64,000 nucleotides of DNA from JACKII01 sp965222315 (GTDB taxonomy: Bacteria; Pseudomonadota; Alphaproteobacteria; Bin95), in the NCBI GenBank assembly GCA_965222315.1, contig OZ244951.1:4960001-5024000 (forward strand), written 5' to 3'. Every line of letters begins with the position of its first letter. The stretch's first letter is position 1. The position numbers were made by a program, and so were the translations under genes. This document shows positions 44,390 through 52,847 of the stretch, piece by piece. The notes beneath the pieces are model-generated. The model was not told the DNA's origin. It did not search any database and saw nothing but the letters and a program-made list of their open reading frames with translations.

Positions 44390-45196
44390 ATGGTAGTGCA
44401 ATCGTCAACAGATGGGGTGCTGCAGGGGCCGGCTCGTGAGTCCATCCTGGTGTCCGGTACGCGGCGCATAGCCGATGCGGCAGCTTCCGTATTGCCTGCT
44501 CAATGGCGTTTGACCGCGAAGCTGGAGCGGTTTGCGAGCCCGCCCGTCCACGGCGTCGATTTCGGCACATTCCGGCGCCTGAAGCCGATCAGCAATCTCT
44601 ATGGCTGGGATCGCGGCACGCCGGTGGACCGCTATTATATCGAGAAGTTCTTGGACAAGCATCGCGGCTCGATCCGCGGGCATGTCCTCGAAATTTCCGA
44701 AGATACCTACACCAAGAAGTTCGGTGACGACCGTGTCACCAAAATCGACATCCTTCACTACAATGATCCGGCTCCCCCGGTCACCATCATCGCCGACCTG
44801 AGCGATGCGCCGCAGATCGAGTCGAACAGCTTCGATTGCGTAATCATCACCCAGACAATGATGGTCATCTACGACTACAACGCCGTCGTTGAGACAATTC
44901 ATCGGATCCTGAAGCCCGGCGGAACCGTATTGGTGACGATGGCCGGCCTTACGCAAATTGCCGATGAGGACTGGCGCAACAACTGGTTCTGGGGATTTAC
45001 CTACGCTTCGGCGACGCGGATCTTCAACGATATTTTCAAGGGCGGTGAGGTCGAGGTTCAGACCTACGGCAACGTCCTGACGACCATATCGTTCTTGCAG
45101 GGTCTGGCAGCGGAAGAGCTGACCCGCACCGAGCTGGAGTTCGAAGACCCCGACTATCAAATGCTAATCGGCGTTTCCGCGAAAAAAGCGGCCTGA
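44390..45196 (+). CDS. Class I SAM methyltransferase in a polysaccharide locus
   Basis: 268 residues from ATG 44390, which has GGAGAGG about 9 bases upstream; the frame can be extended 44 codons to a TTG at 44258, but that part is AT-rich and unlike protein. The Methyltransf_11-type core shows GHVLEISEDTYTKKFG, a variant of motif I lacking the usual glycine triplet, then IDILHYND, LSDAPQIESNSFDCVIITQTMMVIYD and HRILKPGGTVLVTMAGL. Such proteins occur next to glycosyltransferases and deacetylases and methylate sugars. The stop overlaps the start of the deacetylase gene (TGATG). About 350 bases upstream (44037-44389) are AT-rich and hold no gene, probably the promoter region. Confidence 0.75.
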   Translation: MVVQSSTDGVLQGPARESILVSGTRRIADAAASVLPAQWRLTAKLERFASPPVHGVDFGTFRRLKPISNLYGWDRGTPVDRYYIEKFLDKHRGSIRGHVLEISEDTYTKKFGDDRVTKIDILHYNDPAPPVTIIADLSDAPQIESNSFDCVIITQTMMVIYDYNAVVETIHRILKPGGTVLVTMAGLTQIADEDWRNNWFWGFTYASATRIFNDIFKGGEVEVQTYGNVLTTISFLQGLAAEELTRTELEFEDPDYQMLIGVSAKKAA

Positions 45197-46344
45197 TGGC
45201 GACCGGTGCCGGGGTTGACCTGATGATAAATCAAACGCTTCACCAGCTTCGCTTCGCCATTGCCAGCCGCAAGGAGCGGCTGCGCAGCAATGGTGTTCGG
45301 CGCGGGGTTATCCTGCTCTATCACCGTGTCGCAGAGGGTGGCGCAGACCCCTGGCGTATGGCGGTGAGCCCCGAGAATTTCGCCGCGCACATGGCGGCAC
45401 TCCGCCGGCGGCGGCTTGCCCGGCCGTTGGGTGAACTGGCCGGCCGGCTGCCGGAACCAGGCAGCCCCGACAGCGGGGTGGCCGTAACCTTCGACGACGG
45501 CTATCTCGACAATTTACGTACCGCACTGCCAATCCTTGAGAACGAACGGGTTCCGGCAACCATCTATGTCGTCGGCGGCGCGGTCGGCAAGCCAGACGCC
45601 TTTTGGTGGGACTTCGTCGGCAAGGTGTTTCTGGAGACGGCGTCCCTGCCGGAGACTCTGACCCTGTCGCATGGCGGCGCAACCAGGCAATGGCACCTTG
45701 GCGGGGCGGCGCGGGTGGGCCCGTCCGCTCTTGCGCGGTTGGCCGGTTGGCAGGCGGATCTGGAGCCGGCGCGCGAGCTGCGCCAGCAAGTGTTTCTCGA
45801 CGTTTGGGCGTTCATTGCGGCGTGCATGCCCGCTGACCGGGATCAGGTGATCGCCGCGCTTGCGGATTGGTCCGGTGTTTCTCCGGTGCCATCCGAGGAA
45901 AGCGGCGGGCGGCCGGTCGATCCCGCGGAGTTAAAGCGGTTGGCTGCGTCGCCGTTGATCGAGATCGGCGGCCACACCATGACCCACCCCGATCTCAGCC
46001 AGGTCGATAACGAGCGGGCGGCGGATGAAATTCTCGGATGCCGCCGTGTGCTTCAGGAGGCGACGGGCCAGGACGTCACGAGCTTTGCCTTTCCCTTCGG
46101 GCGTTACCGCCGGGAGACGGTAAGCCTGATTGATGCAGCCGGTTTCAGAAACGCGACCTGCAGCAAGTTCGGCATCGCAACCGGCCGTTCGTCCATGCTT
46201 GAGTTGCCCCGGGTGCAGGTGCCGAACATCTCCGGCAAAGCCTTCGAGCGGCTGTTGGATACGCTGCTTGGTAAGAGTGCCACGGTCCGATTGCCGGATG
46301 CTGCTTGGGGCCGCCCGGCGTCCCGGCCGTCAGGCGCGGTATAG
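45196..46344 (+). CDS. Polysaccharide deacetylase (NodB-domain)
   Basis: 382 residues. The NodB homology domain begins with GVILLYHRVAEGG, then VTFDDGYLDNL with the catalytic and metal aspartates (about 101-102). HTMTHPDLSQ carries the two metal histidines (about 258-262), and FAFPFGRYRRETVSLI follows. No signal peptide is evident, so it probably acts in the cytoplasm or on a membrane-linked glycan. A family-specific insert of about 130 residues separates motifs 1 and 2. Translationally coupled to the upstream methyltransferase gene. It removes N- or O-acetyl groups from a sugar of the locus product. Confidence 0.88.
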   Translation: MATGAGVDLMINQTLHQLRFAIASRKERLRSNGVRRGVILLYHRVAEGGADPWRMAVSPENFAAHMAALRRRRLARPLGELAGRLPEPGSPDSGVAVTFDDGYLDNLRTALPILENERVPATIYVVGGAVGKPDAFWWDFVGKVFLETASLPETLTLSHGGATRQWHLGGAARVGPSALARLAGWQADLEPARELRQQVFLDVWAFIAACMPADRDQVIAALADWSGVSPVPSEESGGRPVDPAELKRLAASPLIEIGGHTMTHPDLSQVDNERAADEILGCRRVLQEATGQDVTSFAFPFGRYRRETVSLIDAAGFRNATCSKFGIATGRSSMLELPRVQVPNISGKAFERLLDTLLGKSATVRLPDAAWGRPASRPSGAV

Positions 46345-46369
46345 CCCCGAAGCAAGGCAGGAGAAGACC

Positions 46370-46483
46370 ATGCACAAACGTACGATAAGATACAAAGCGC
46401 AGATTTACCGTACTGAAGATACGGTACCTAATTCCGATATGCACCGTTGTTACCGTAAATATATGCCGCACAATCGGGAGTAA
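46370..46483 (+). CDS. Possible 37-residue basic peptide
   Basis: ATG 46370 to TAA 46483, preceded by AGGAG at 46359-46363. The peptide is basic and tyrosine-rich (MHKRTIRYKAQIYR at the start, ending YMPHNRE). The DNA contains repeated TACCGTA/TACGGTA motifs, which could also be a binding site. There is no recognised family, and base composition is lower in GC than the neighbouring genes, so chance is quite possible. Confidence 0.2.
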   Translation: MHKRTIRYKAQIYRTEDTVPNSDMHRCYRKYMPHNRE

Positions 46484-46571
46484 TAGCAAAAATTAACCTT
46501 TGCGACATTTGCGTAGTCAGAATGAAGAGGTGGTGACTTTTGCGTATATTCTATCAATGAACCCACAATTA

Positions 46572-46585
46572 TTGATTTGGATCAA
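46572..46585. promoter_or_regulatory. Perfect FNR/FixK-type box
   Basis: TTGATTTGGATCAA fits the FNR/FixK/Anr consensus TTGAT-N4-ATCAA exactly. A -10-like TATAAT stands at 46614-46619. The distance between them is about 6 bases longer than in standard class II FNR promoters, so activation from here is uncertain. It lies in a 530-base intergenic stretch (46345-46873) upstream of a glycosyltransferase gene; the rest of that stretch shows no confident gene. Confidence 0.5.
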
Positions 46586-46873
46586 ACTGGAAGCGGCACA
46601 GCGAAATAGCTACTATAATATTCATTTCCGCATCGAGATCTGTATGCATACATACAAGTAAGAAAAGACGAATCGGAGACGCCGTTGAGCCGAACAAGGC
46701 CGGTTTCCGATGGACAGAAAAAGCGACTTGGAGAGGCGTGGAGGAACCATGACAGGAATTTCCGGAGAGACGAGCGGCGCTGAGATGGGTGCCGTATGCC
46801 GGGCCAAGCGCCTCCGGCAACGTCCGCACCGATCCGTGTACTTGGGTCTTTCTCTGCCTGACGGGTCGATTCC

Positions 46874-48085
46874 GTGCCACGCGTTTCGATAATCGTCCCG
46901 GCCTACAACGCCGCCGCAACGCTATCCCGTACACTGGAAAGCGTGCGGGCTCAGTCCGTTAATGACTTCGAGGTTTTCGTTGTCGATGACGGATCGACCG
47001 ACGAAACCCCGGCCATTGCGGAAGATTTTGCCCGGTGGGACAGGCGGTTCACCCTGATCCGCCAGAAAAATTCCGGGGTTGCGATGGCGCGCAACGCGGG
47101 ACTGGCCAGGGCATCCGGCCCCTATGTCACCTGGCTTGACGCCGACGACATCTGGCACCCGACCAAGATCGCCAAACAACTTCAGGTGTTCGAACGCTCA
47201 TCGGTTCCGCTGAGCTTTGTCTATACGGGGTACCGTCTGATCGACGAGGATGACCGGATCATCCCCAATTTCCGGACTCTCTCCGATATCTCCGGCGACA
47301 CCCTGTGCCGGCAGATCGCGACCAATTTCTTCAGCAATGTCAGCAGTATCATGGTGCCAACGCTCCTGGCGCGGCGGTTCGGCGGTCACGATCCGCATCT
47401 GCGGGAGTGGGGGATCGAAGGCGCGGAGGACTTTCTGCTTCAGTTGCGGCTTTCCACCGTGGGGCAGGCCGCGTGTTGCGACGAGGCGCTGGTCGGTTAT
47501 CGGATGCACCGCGGGAACATGTCCCTGGATAATGCCCGCGCTGCCCGGTCGAACCTAAAGGCCATCGAACTGATCGAGGCAGCGGAAACCGGCGTGCCAA
47601 AATGGGTGTTCCGCCTGGGCCGGGCGCGCACTGTCGGCTACACCCTTCACCTGTTGCGGGATAAACGGCCGGGCGCAGCGCTGCAGGTATTGGTCCGGCT
47701 GTTGGCGGAGCAGCCCTTTCATACCGTGCTGGTGCTGGCGCTGATCGCCCATTGGCAAATCCGGCAAATCCTTTATCCGCAGCTCGGCAAAGACCCGGAA
47801 CTCGGCCGCCTGTTTCAGGAGGCCGACCCTGAGACGGCGCCCTGGCTCGGCCATATGGTATTGAGCAGTTGGCACCGCCGCCAGTTGGATAAGGCCGACC
47901 GGGCACGCGCTGCTCGCGCCCAGGTTCAGACCGTTCCGGTTATGCCAGATTTGCCCGCACCAATATCTTTCGCCTGCGGTACGGGTTGCCCCTGCTGCCG
48001 TGCGGATGAGCCTGTCAGATTTGTCCGGAAAGCAAAAAGAAACACGGCCATCATCGGCACCAGAAAAATGACCCGGGCTCCGTAG
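46874..48085 (+). CDS. GT2-family glycosyltransferase
   Basis: A 403-residue GT-A enzyme starting at GTG with PRVSIIVPAYNAAATL, then EVFVVDDGSTDETPAI, VAMARNAGLARASGPYVTWLDADDIWHPTKI (DxD-type near residue 97) and a C-terminal helical domain with a long basic tail. No membrane helix. Probable role in the surface polysaccharide. The last 160 bases overlap, in antisense, the 3' end of the convergent membrane protein gene at 47926, so the C-terminal tail (about 50 residues) may be recently acquired. The long 5' leader carries an FNR-type box. Confidence 0.88.
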   Translation: MPRVSIIVPAYNAAATLSRTLESVRAQSVNDFEVFVVDDGSTDETPAIAEDFARWDRRFTLIRQKNSGVAMARNAGLARASGPYVTWLDADDIWHPTKIAKQLQVFERSSVPLSFVYTGYRLIDEDDRIIPNFRTLSDISGDTLCRQIATNFFSNVSSIMVPTLLARRFGGHDPHLREWGIEGAEDFLLQLRLSTVGQAACCDEALVGYRMHRGNMSLDNARAARSNLKAIELIEAAETGVPKWVFRLGRARTVGYTLHLLRDKRPGAALQVLVRLLAEQPFHTVLVLALIAHWQIRQILYPQLGKDPELGRLFQEADPETAPWLGHMVLSSWHRRQLDKADRARAARAQVQTVPVMPDLPAPISFACGTGCPCCRADEPVRFVRKAKRNTAIIGTRKMTRAP

Positions 48086-49482
48086 CGCTCTGCCGGCTGG
48101 GAAATCCCGCCGCAAACCAGGGCGTTGGCGGCAATGCCGCCAAAGACAATCACGACGAAGCATCGCACCCGCATTGGTGGACCACCCCACGGCCAAAGCA
48201 GGAGGGCTGCCGTAATCAGCCCCGACGCCCAATAAACCCAACGATGAAACCGATCCAGGACCGGAAGCCAATCGGGTATTTCGCTAAAACGCGCTTGTGA
48301 AAATACCGTCGGCAGGTTGCTCGTAATTTTCCCCATGTTCGCAAGCGTGTTGTCGGTCGGGAAGCTCATGATGACGCTGACATAGCCCACTTGCGTGATC
48401 GCATTGTTCAGTACAGCCAGCGCCATGGACACCGGGTAGGACTTGACGACATTGGCGAAGAATGCCCCCTGCTCCTGCGCAATGCGTTTTTGGGTTTCGG
48501 TGTCAAGCAAGGCAAACGAGCCTTCCTCCGGTGAGCGGGAAAACAGCATTTTGCTAGCATGAACGCGCTCCGGAGCATCCTTCAACTTCTCGTACAGGGT
48601 GCAGGTAGATAGCTCCGGCGTCGGACATTTTTCAGCCAGATACGAAAAGCCAGGCCCATCAACAATCACACGAACCGTCAGAAATGGAAGATAGATTACT
48701 TCTGCCTGCCGCACGGTTTTGGCGGTTGCCGTAAATAGGGTTCGCTCGGCCAGGCCCAGCGCCAGTATGGCGGTTATCAGGACGAGGCCGATCCACTGGC
48801 GGCGGGTGCGCGCCGCCAGTGCAACAATCGCCGCACCGCCGAGCAGCAGGCCGCCGATCAGCAGATTGGAAGGATGGGCGGTCACGGCAACCGCGCCGAT
48901 GAGAACAGCAAGGGCCATTTCCCAGCCACGCATGATCGAGCCGAACATGGCAAGCGTCGCCACAATCAAAATTAGAATGGGCGTGAAAATGTCCGGCATG
49001 AGATAAGTCGTGTAGAACGGCAGCGAACCGAGGCAACCTGCCATTACGGCGAGTGCTGTAACACGGCAGGCTGGAAACCGCCCGCCTGATACTTGGCTCT
49101 GGCATCTCTGATAGTCGCTTGTCCCTCGATCGATCACCGATAACGTCAGCCAGACCGAAAAGACCAAAAGAGCAGCCTGTCCGACAGCAGCCGCACCGAC
49201 TCCCAATACCGAATTGGCAAGGCTGAGAAACACCGCATAGGTTGCCGACCGGCTGCCGACAACGACGGCATCACCTAGTTCGGCCTGGCCGGCGTGAATG
49301 TTTTCTGCGGCAGGCAGTAGCCGCTCGACTAGGCCAACGACGCTCTGCAACACCGCATCACCCTGAGCGATATAAGCGGCAGTATCTACATAAAACAAAG
49401 GCGATCTGTTGATAAAATAAACTATGCAACACAATATTATTGCGCCAAAAATATATAAAATATCCAGCGTTTTATTGGTCAT
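47926..49482 (-). CDS. Polytopic membrane protein, glycan-locus associated
   Basis: 518 residues with about ten to eleven hydrophobic helices. The first helix is followed by a polar loop containing SPLFYVDTAAYI, an acidic motif near helix 1 of the sort found in GT-C glycosyltransferases and ligases; a large periplasmic loop (about 280-360) has two cysteines (CPTPELSTC). These features suggest a GT39/ArnT-like or polymerase-like role, but I do not recognise a family. Start ATG 49482 is preferred to TTG 49497. Convergent with the GT2 gene, overlapping by 160 bases. AT-rich upstream DNA suggests acquired material. Confidence 0.75.
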   Translation of the reverse strand: MTNKTLDILYIFGAIILCCIVYFINRSPLFYVDTAAYIAQGDAVLQSVVGLVERLLPAAENIHAGQAELGDAVVVGSRSATYAVFLSLANSVLGVGAAAVGQAALLVFSVWLTLSVIDRGTSDYQRCQSQVSGGRFPACRVTALAVMAGCLGSLPFYTTYLMPDIFTPILILIVATLAMFGSIMRGWEMALAVLIGAVAVTAHPSNLLIGGLLLGGAAIVALAARTRRQWIGLVLITAILALGLAERTLFTATAKTVRQAEVIYLPFLTVRVIVDGPGFSYLAEKCPTPELSTCTLYEKLKDAPERVHASKMLFSRSPEEGSFALLDTETQKRIAQEQGAFFANVVKSYPVSMALAVLNNAITQVGYVSVIMSFPTDNTLANMGKITSNLPTVFSQARFSEIPDWLPVLDRFHRWVYWASGLITAALLLWPWGGPPMRVRCFVVIVFGGIAANALVCGGISQPAERYGARVIFLVPMMAVFLFAFRTNLTGSSARQQGQPVPQAKDIGAGKSGITGTV

Positions 49483-49497
49483 GAAAATCAATATCAA

Positions 49498-50605
49498 TGA
49501 AGGGTATTGTCAAAAAACAGCCCCAAACAAGGGAAAAATCGTTCGTAGATCAATGTGTTCTTTGTTCGGGCGCAACATCTAACCGCAAAACCATGATCTG
49601 CATCATGTTCCGACGGTTCATCCTTAGATAACAAGTTGGGTCTGATGTAAGTTCGCACTGTGGAGAACACCCTGGGGCCGCGAGTGATCGGCAAGCTGAA
49701 CGCTGAGACTACCATCTTTGAGTGTACGGCCAAAATTACGCCGGGGAAACGGCGAGTCGCTTTAGCCGGATTGACATGGCAACAGGCGGCATTGAGGTAT
49801 CACCGAACCTCGGTATCTGCCAATCCCGGAGCAAAAAGGGGCCGTTTGTGGAGTGAGCCCGACGGGCCGGACAGTCAGGCCGAAATAGATTTACCTGTTG
49901 CTGGGCTTTCGAAGGTGGAAGCCATGGCAAAACATCGATCCCACAGCGTCGCGTTCAAACGACGAGTCGTACAAGAATACCTTTTTTGGTGAGACCCTGC
50001 ATGGTTTGGCGCGCGTACCCGACGTCTCGCGCAATCCGATCCGGACCTAGGTCCAGCAGTACGAGGCTGGCTCCTTTGACGAAGATGCTGAGGCCGCAGA
50101 CTTGCTCCAAGAGGATGAGGCATGGATCGCCGCGCTTGAGCGTCTGGTGGGCAAGCAGGCACTTGAGCTTGAATTTCTAAAAGGGGGGGCTCGGCGGCAG
50201 GGACAACAGCCGAGAAGCGAGCGTTTATCCGTGATCATCGGGGCTCGAAATCCACAGCGCTCTGGACGAATTGCACTTCGTCGTCGTCCTGCTCTGCGAA
50301 TGGACTGCATCCTTCCAATGCCGATGCGTACTCGCCTGCCTGATCGCCCTTATCGAAGCCAGCCGTGACTGGCAGGGAGACGACCAATAGCAAGGAGTGG
50401 ATCAGGAAAGACGAATCATGACGTTGGTGCTCTGTCTTGCAAAGATGGCCGTTCAATACGCGAGCGTAATTTATAAGAAAATCTTCGATAAAAAATCGCT
50501 GAACGCCGTAAATTAATGAAACAATCAATGGTGGATGATAAGGTGGTTATCTTTACCAAAGCACCTCATATAATGAAGAAAAATCAATATATTGTGGTAC
50601 AATTA
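49498..50605. other. Gene-poor, AT-richer stretch with insertion-sequence debris
   Basis: About 1.1 kb without an intact gene. The central part is a decayed transposase, annotated separately. 49660-49920 stays open as a frame leading into it (LGPRVIGKLNAETTIF and onward) and is probably more IS or junk sequence. 50400-50600 is AT-rich with poly-A and poly-T runs, suggesting horizontal acquisition near the tRNA gene. No inverted-repeat ends could be found. Confidence 0.55.
49924..50190 (+). pseudogene. Decayed IS3-type transposase OrfA
   Basis: Starts as MAKHRSHSVAFKRRVVQEYL, typical of an IS3-family helix-turn-helix OrfA, then loses frame at the T-run near 49981-49986. In the next frame it continues ETLHGLARVPDVSRNPIRT, meets TAG at about 50048, and goes on VQQYEAGSFDEDAEAADLLQEDEAWIAALERLVGKQALELEFLKG. 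One frameshift and one nonsense change therefore inactivate it. No OrfB is present and no terminal inverted repeats were found, so only a fragment of the element remains. Confidence 0.82.
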
Positions 50606-50691
50606 TGGTGCGGGCGGCCGGACTCGAACCGGCACTCGCATACGCGAAACAGATTTTAAGTCTGCTGTGTCTACCATTTCACCACGCCCGC
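50606..50691 (-). tRNA. tRNA-Leu (anticodon UAA)
   Basis: 86 bases including an encoded CCA end. The acceptor stem GCGGGCG pairs with CGCCCGC; the anticodon loop reads CTTAAAA within GCAGACTTAAAATCTGTT, giving anticodon TAA. The long variable arm is typical of a class II tRNA, and the T-arm carries GGTTCGAGTCC. All cloverleaf elements are visible. AT-rich DNA and transposase debris lie just 3' of it, a common setting for integration at tRNA genes, though no attachment duplication is visible. Confidence 0.95.
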
Positions 50692-50836
50692 GCCAGCCAA
50701 ATAGTCCGGTTTCCCGGCGCATTCAGCGCGGGCAATCGGTACCGAAGGCAGCGCCGGAAGTCCACCACAAAGCGGCGGACGAATGCCCGCCCTCTGCTTG
50801 TCGCGTAAGCAAAAAAGGGCAACTGTTGGCGCAATT

Positions 50837-50850
50837 TTGATCTGAATCAA
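50837..50850. promoter_or_regulatory. Perfect FNR/FixK-type box upstream of a small membrane protein
   Basis: TTGATCTGAATCAA matches TTGAT-N4-ATCAA exactly. Its centre is about 70 bases before the start codon at 50913. If it acts as a class II site (centre at -41.5), transcription would begin near 50885, leaving a leader of about 28 bases. A -10 box at the matching place is weak (TCATCT). The box suggests induction under low oxygen. Confidence 0.65.
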
Positions 50851-50912
50851 GGTAGCGGATGGTATTGAACGGTCATCTTCACGAATCACTAGCTGACCCC
50901 ATGGAGATACCT

Positions 50913-51035
50913 ATGACCGAAAACCTTTTCCTTGCCCTTGTTGCGGTTTGCTTTGTGGTTTTTATGGGCACATTGGCCTGGGCACAAATGACGACACCAT
51001 CGCGCCTGGAGTTTCCGGATGAGCCCGAGGAATAG
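50913..51035 (+). CDS. 40-residue single-pass membrane protein under an FNR-type box
   Basis: Encodes MTENLFLALVAVCFVVFMG, then TLAWAQMTTPSRLEF and an acidic tail PDEPEE. One hydrophobic helix spans about residues 5-27. Start 50913 has GGAG (50903-50906) 6 bases upstream; an earlier in-frame ATG at 50901 would overlap the Shine-Dalgarno. The size, single helix and oxygen-type regulation resemble small subunits of terminal oxidases (CcoQ, CydX) or related alphaproteobacterial microproteins, but no cytochrome gene is near. The function is unknown; the gene is monocistronic and convergent with djlA. Confidence 0.65.
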   Translation: MTENLFLALVAVCFVVFMGTLAWAQMTTPSRLEFPDEPEE

Positions 51036-51200
51036 AGCCGCGCGCCTTCTCCCAACTTGACCCTGGCGTCATGGGCCGGGGCTGGTGGTTCGATGGAAAA
51101 GGATGATACCCATCCGTTTGCCGGATCAAACCGCTAACATATTGAAAAAATAGACTGATTGACGAAGCGCTTGCGGATGCAAGTGTTTCGGTCAGCGCCA

Positions 51201-51938
51201 CTAGGCGCCCCGCTCTTTCTGGATCTTGTCCCAGGCTGCATTGATTCGGGCGAGCTTTTCGGTGGCGACCTTGATGGCCTCCTCCGGCAGGCCGTCTGCC
51301 ATCAGGCGGTCGGGATGAAACTCCCGCACCAGCGCCAGATGATGCCGGCGGATGTCGGGCATCGGCGCATCGCGCTCCACGCCAAGAATACGGTAGGGGT
51401 CGCTTTCGTCCACGCCCAGGTGGGTCTCGCGGATACGGTCGAACTCGCCACCCGCAAAGCCGAAAATCTCCCCAACACGCCGCAGGAAATCCAGTTCGAC
51501 GGGGTGGACGTTACCGTCGGCCTTGGCGATCTCGAACAGGCAGTCGAGCACTTGCTCCCGCACAGCCGGGCTGTCGCGCAGTAGGCGGTTCAACTGTTCG
51601 GCGTACGATTCGTAACCGGCAATGTCGGACTTGGCCTGATTGAACAGGCGGGCAACGTTCTTCTCTTCTTCCGGGGCGAAGGCGAACAGGCGGCGGAATG
51701 TGGCAATCTCGTCCCGTGTGACGACACCGTCGGCCTTCGCCATTTTCGCCGCCAGCGCGATCACGCCGATGGTGAAGCCGATCTGCCGGGTGATCTCTTC
51801 GTCGTCCGGCTTGGCCGCTGCTTCTTCCCGGCCGCTGTCCAGCGCAAAATGCCCCGCCGCCGCGCCGAGCAGCGCGCCCAACGGCCCGGCCAGGGCGAGC
51901 CCCGCTGCCCCGCCGAGGATTTTTCCCCATATACTCAT
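51201..51938 (-). CDS. djlA: DjlA-like co-chaperone (TerB + J domain)
   Basis: 245 residues. The N-terminal Gly/Ala-rich hydrophobic segment (about 3-32) fits the DjlA membrane anchor. A TerB-like helical domain follows (about 50-165, FTIGVIALAAKMAKADGVVTRDE), then a C-terminal J domain with DPYRILGV and the HPD loop (REFHPDRL, about 213). The J domain stimulates DnaK ATPase at the inner membrane. Shorter than E. coli DjlA (about 271) but normal for alphaproteobacteria. Single gene on the minus strand. Confidence 0.9.
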   Translation of the reverse strand: MSIWGKILGGAAGLALAGPLGALLGAAAGHFALDSGREEAAAKPDDEEITRQIGFTIGVIALAAKMAKADGVVTRDEIATFRRLFAFAPEEEKNVARLFNQAKSDIAGYESYAEQLNRLLRDSPAVREQVLDCLFEIAKADGNVHPVELDFLRRVGEIFGFAGGEFDRIRETHLGVDESDPYRILGVERDAPMPDIRRHHLALVREFHPDRLMADGLPEEAIKVATEKLARINAAWDKIQKERGA

Positions 51939-52080
51939 ACGACCGCCCTCACGCGTGGAGAATGCCGTTGGTTGCTCAGGACCAGACCGGCTGGATACAG
52001 CAAATAACAGCCGCCGCGTTCCTGGCTAGATGGCAAATAGGCTTATGCCAATGGCTCACAGGCCGCGCATAGGCTGGACG

Positions 52081-52731
52081 CTACCAGCCTTGCAGAACTG
52101 CACCGATGGCCCGGGCGAGCGCAGCCTGGCTTGGCTCGACAACGGGAAGGCCGGTCGCCTCTGCAAGCGGCTGGCGCTGGTCGGCCATGCCCGCACAGCC
52201 GAGAATCAAAACGTCTGCGCCATCTTCGTCCCGCAAGCGTTCCCCTGCGCGGATCATCGCGTCGCGGGTGCGGGCGGCATCCGCCAGTTCCGGCACGCCG
52301 AGGCCGATGGAACGGCTGGCCGCATAGCGCTCCGACAGGCCATAGTTGCGGACGGTGCGCCGCTGCCGCGCGACCGACGACGGCAGGATCGCCACCACGC
52401 CAAACCGCTCGCCCAGGCTGAGGGCCGACGCCATCCCGGCTTCGGCAATACCAATCACCGGCCGGCCTATCCGCTCTCGCAGCGAATGCACGCCAGGGTC
52501 GGAAAAGCACGCGATCACATAGGCGTCCGCCGCCTCACGCTGCACGATGGCATGCAGATGCGGAATGACGCTGTCCGAGTCGGCCTGAGACTGGATGCCG
52601 GGCGGGCCGTCCGTGTTGGTAACGCAGTCGATCGCCGGGCCGCCCGCCACCCGGAACGGCGCGCATGCCCGGTAGATGGCGGCGGAGCAAGTCGCGGTCG
52701 CGTTGGGATTAATGACGACGATACGGGACAC
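52081..52731 (-). CDS. Asp/Glu/hydantoin racemase family protein
   Basis: 216 residues from GTG 52731, which has GGAGCG upstream and gives the family-typical start VSRIVVINPNAT; a longer frame from ATG 52782 is less likely. The two catalytic cysteines are in YVIACFSDPG (about 75) and LILGCAGMAD (about 178), as in hydantoin racemase and maleate isomerase. PVIGIAEAGMASAL and ERFGVVAIL are also conserved. It racemises an amino acid derivative or isomerises a diacid. Divergent from the PhyH-like gene with about 115 bases between. Confidence 0.85.
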   Translation of the reverse strand: MSRIVVINPNATATCSAAIYRACAPFRVAGGPAIDCVTNTDGPPGIQSQADSDSVIPHLHAIVQREAADAYVIACFSDPGVHSLRERIGRPVIGIAEAGMASALSLGERFGVVAILPSSVARQRRTVRNYGLSERYAASRSIGLGVPELADAARTRDAMIRAGERLRDEDGADVLILGCAGMADQRQPLAEATGLPVVEPSQAALARAIGAVLQGW

Positions 52732-52847
52732 GGGGGTGACGCTCCTGCAGCTGGACGGGCAAACCAAAGCAAATGCATACACTATTTACCCCCATGAATC
52801 GAGCAACTACCATAAGTTGATAATGGAGTACTGGCCGGGAGCAGGCG

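Noticed and set aside
49660..49923. Extended N-terminus of the IS3-type OrfA remnant
   Set aside because: Frame is open but the transposase homology begins at the ATG 49924; upstream sequence has no recognised similarity.
50235..50528. 97-codon minus-strand frame near the tRNA
   Set aside because: AT-rich, overlaps the transposase relic and has no features of a protein family.
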